Shown here piece after piece: positions 63,951-64,000 of a stretch of 64,000 bases of DNA. The DNA is taken from positions 511,001 through 575,000 of the forward strand of contig NC_081828.1 of NCBI RefSeq assembly GCF_030867095.1, read 5' to 3'. The stretch is from Alligator mississippiensis. Taxonomy: Eukaryota > Chordata > Crocodylia > Alligatoridae. Position numbers and translations under genes: made by a program. The first letter of the stretch is position 1. Each line of letters opens with the position of its first letter. Below the pieces are notes generated by a model, which worked only from the letters and a program-made list of their open reading frames with translations, made no database searches and was not told where the DNA came from.

Positions 63951-64000
63951 GGAGCCCCCCCCCCCCCCCCCCCCCCGGAGATGCTGCATTTGTAATACCA

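Noticed and set aside
45250-64000. First exon or promoter of PTPRF, expected from mammalian synteny
   Set aside because: No spliced open frame with a signal peptide or Ig/FNIII-type strings is visible; the gene most likely starts beyond the right edge.

Overview
This window is vertebrate nuclear DNA and is very probably crocodilian. Spliced exons with canonical GT/AG borders, CpG-rich promoter sequence, no bacterial-type operons, and many CR1 LINE fragments ending in the crocodilian-style 3' tail (ATCTATGAAT on one strand, TCATAGATTCATAGA on the other) support this. A turtle cannot be fully excluded from sequence alone.

Layout: (1) 1-8.99 kb is the 3' part of an intron of SZT2, built almost wholly of LINE fragments in both orientations, including one CR1 inserted into another. 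(2) 8,996-41,120 (+) holds 53 coding exons of SZT2, the large KICSTOR subunit. They join into one open frame of 2,667 codons plus stop (8,006 nt, including two bases of a split first codon), so the window has the C-terminal portion of the protein including its natural stop. The N-terminal exons and promoter lie to the left, outside the window. (3) 41,121 to about 41,690 is the SZT2 3' UTR with an AATAAA signal. (4) 42,431-44,633 (-) is HYI (putative hydroxypyruvate isomerase), complete in 8 exons and 298 aa, convergent with SZT2 across about 0.7 kb. Its CpG-island promoter runs to about 45.25 kb. (5) 45.25-64 kb is GC-rich intergenic DNA without a recognisable gene. It holds two LINE fragments, GC-drifted repeat relics, minisatellites with Z-DNA-prone CA/TG tracts, and short AT-rich islands carrying homeodomain, POU-octamer, MEF2 and MAF/AP-1-like motifs. 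These islands stand out sharply from the surroundings and are the best candidates for conserved non-coding regulatory elements. In mammals the SZT2-HYI order is followed by PTPRF, so PTPRF is the expected next gene; that is inference.

How the genes relate: SZT2 acts in amino-acid control of mTORC1 at the lysosome and HYI is a small-molecule isomerase. They are old neighbours by synteny and nothing here suggests a shared pathway. The most unusual sequence features are minisatellites that copy splice junctions (a perfect 17-nt duplicate donor in HYI intron 2, and three acceptor-like repeats ahead of an SZT2 exon) and a GGGGCC hexanucleotide run inside HYI exon 1 that encodes poly-(Gly-Ala). I found no evidence of a new defence, mobile or metabolic system. 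The interest lies in gene structure and candidate enhancers.
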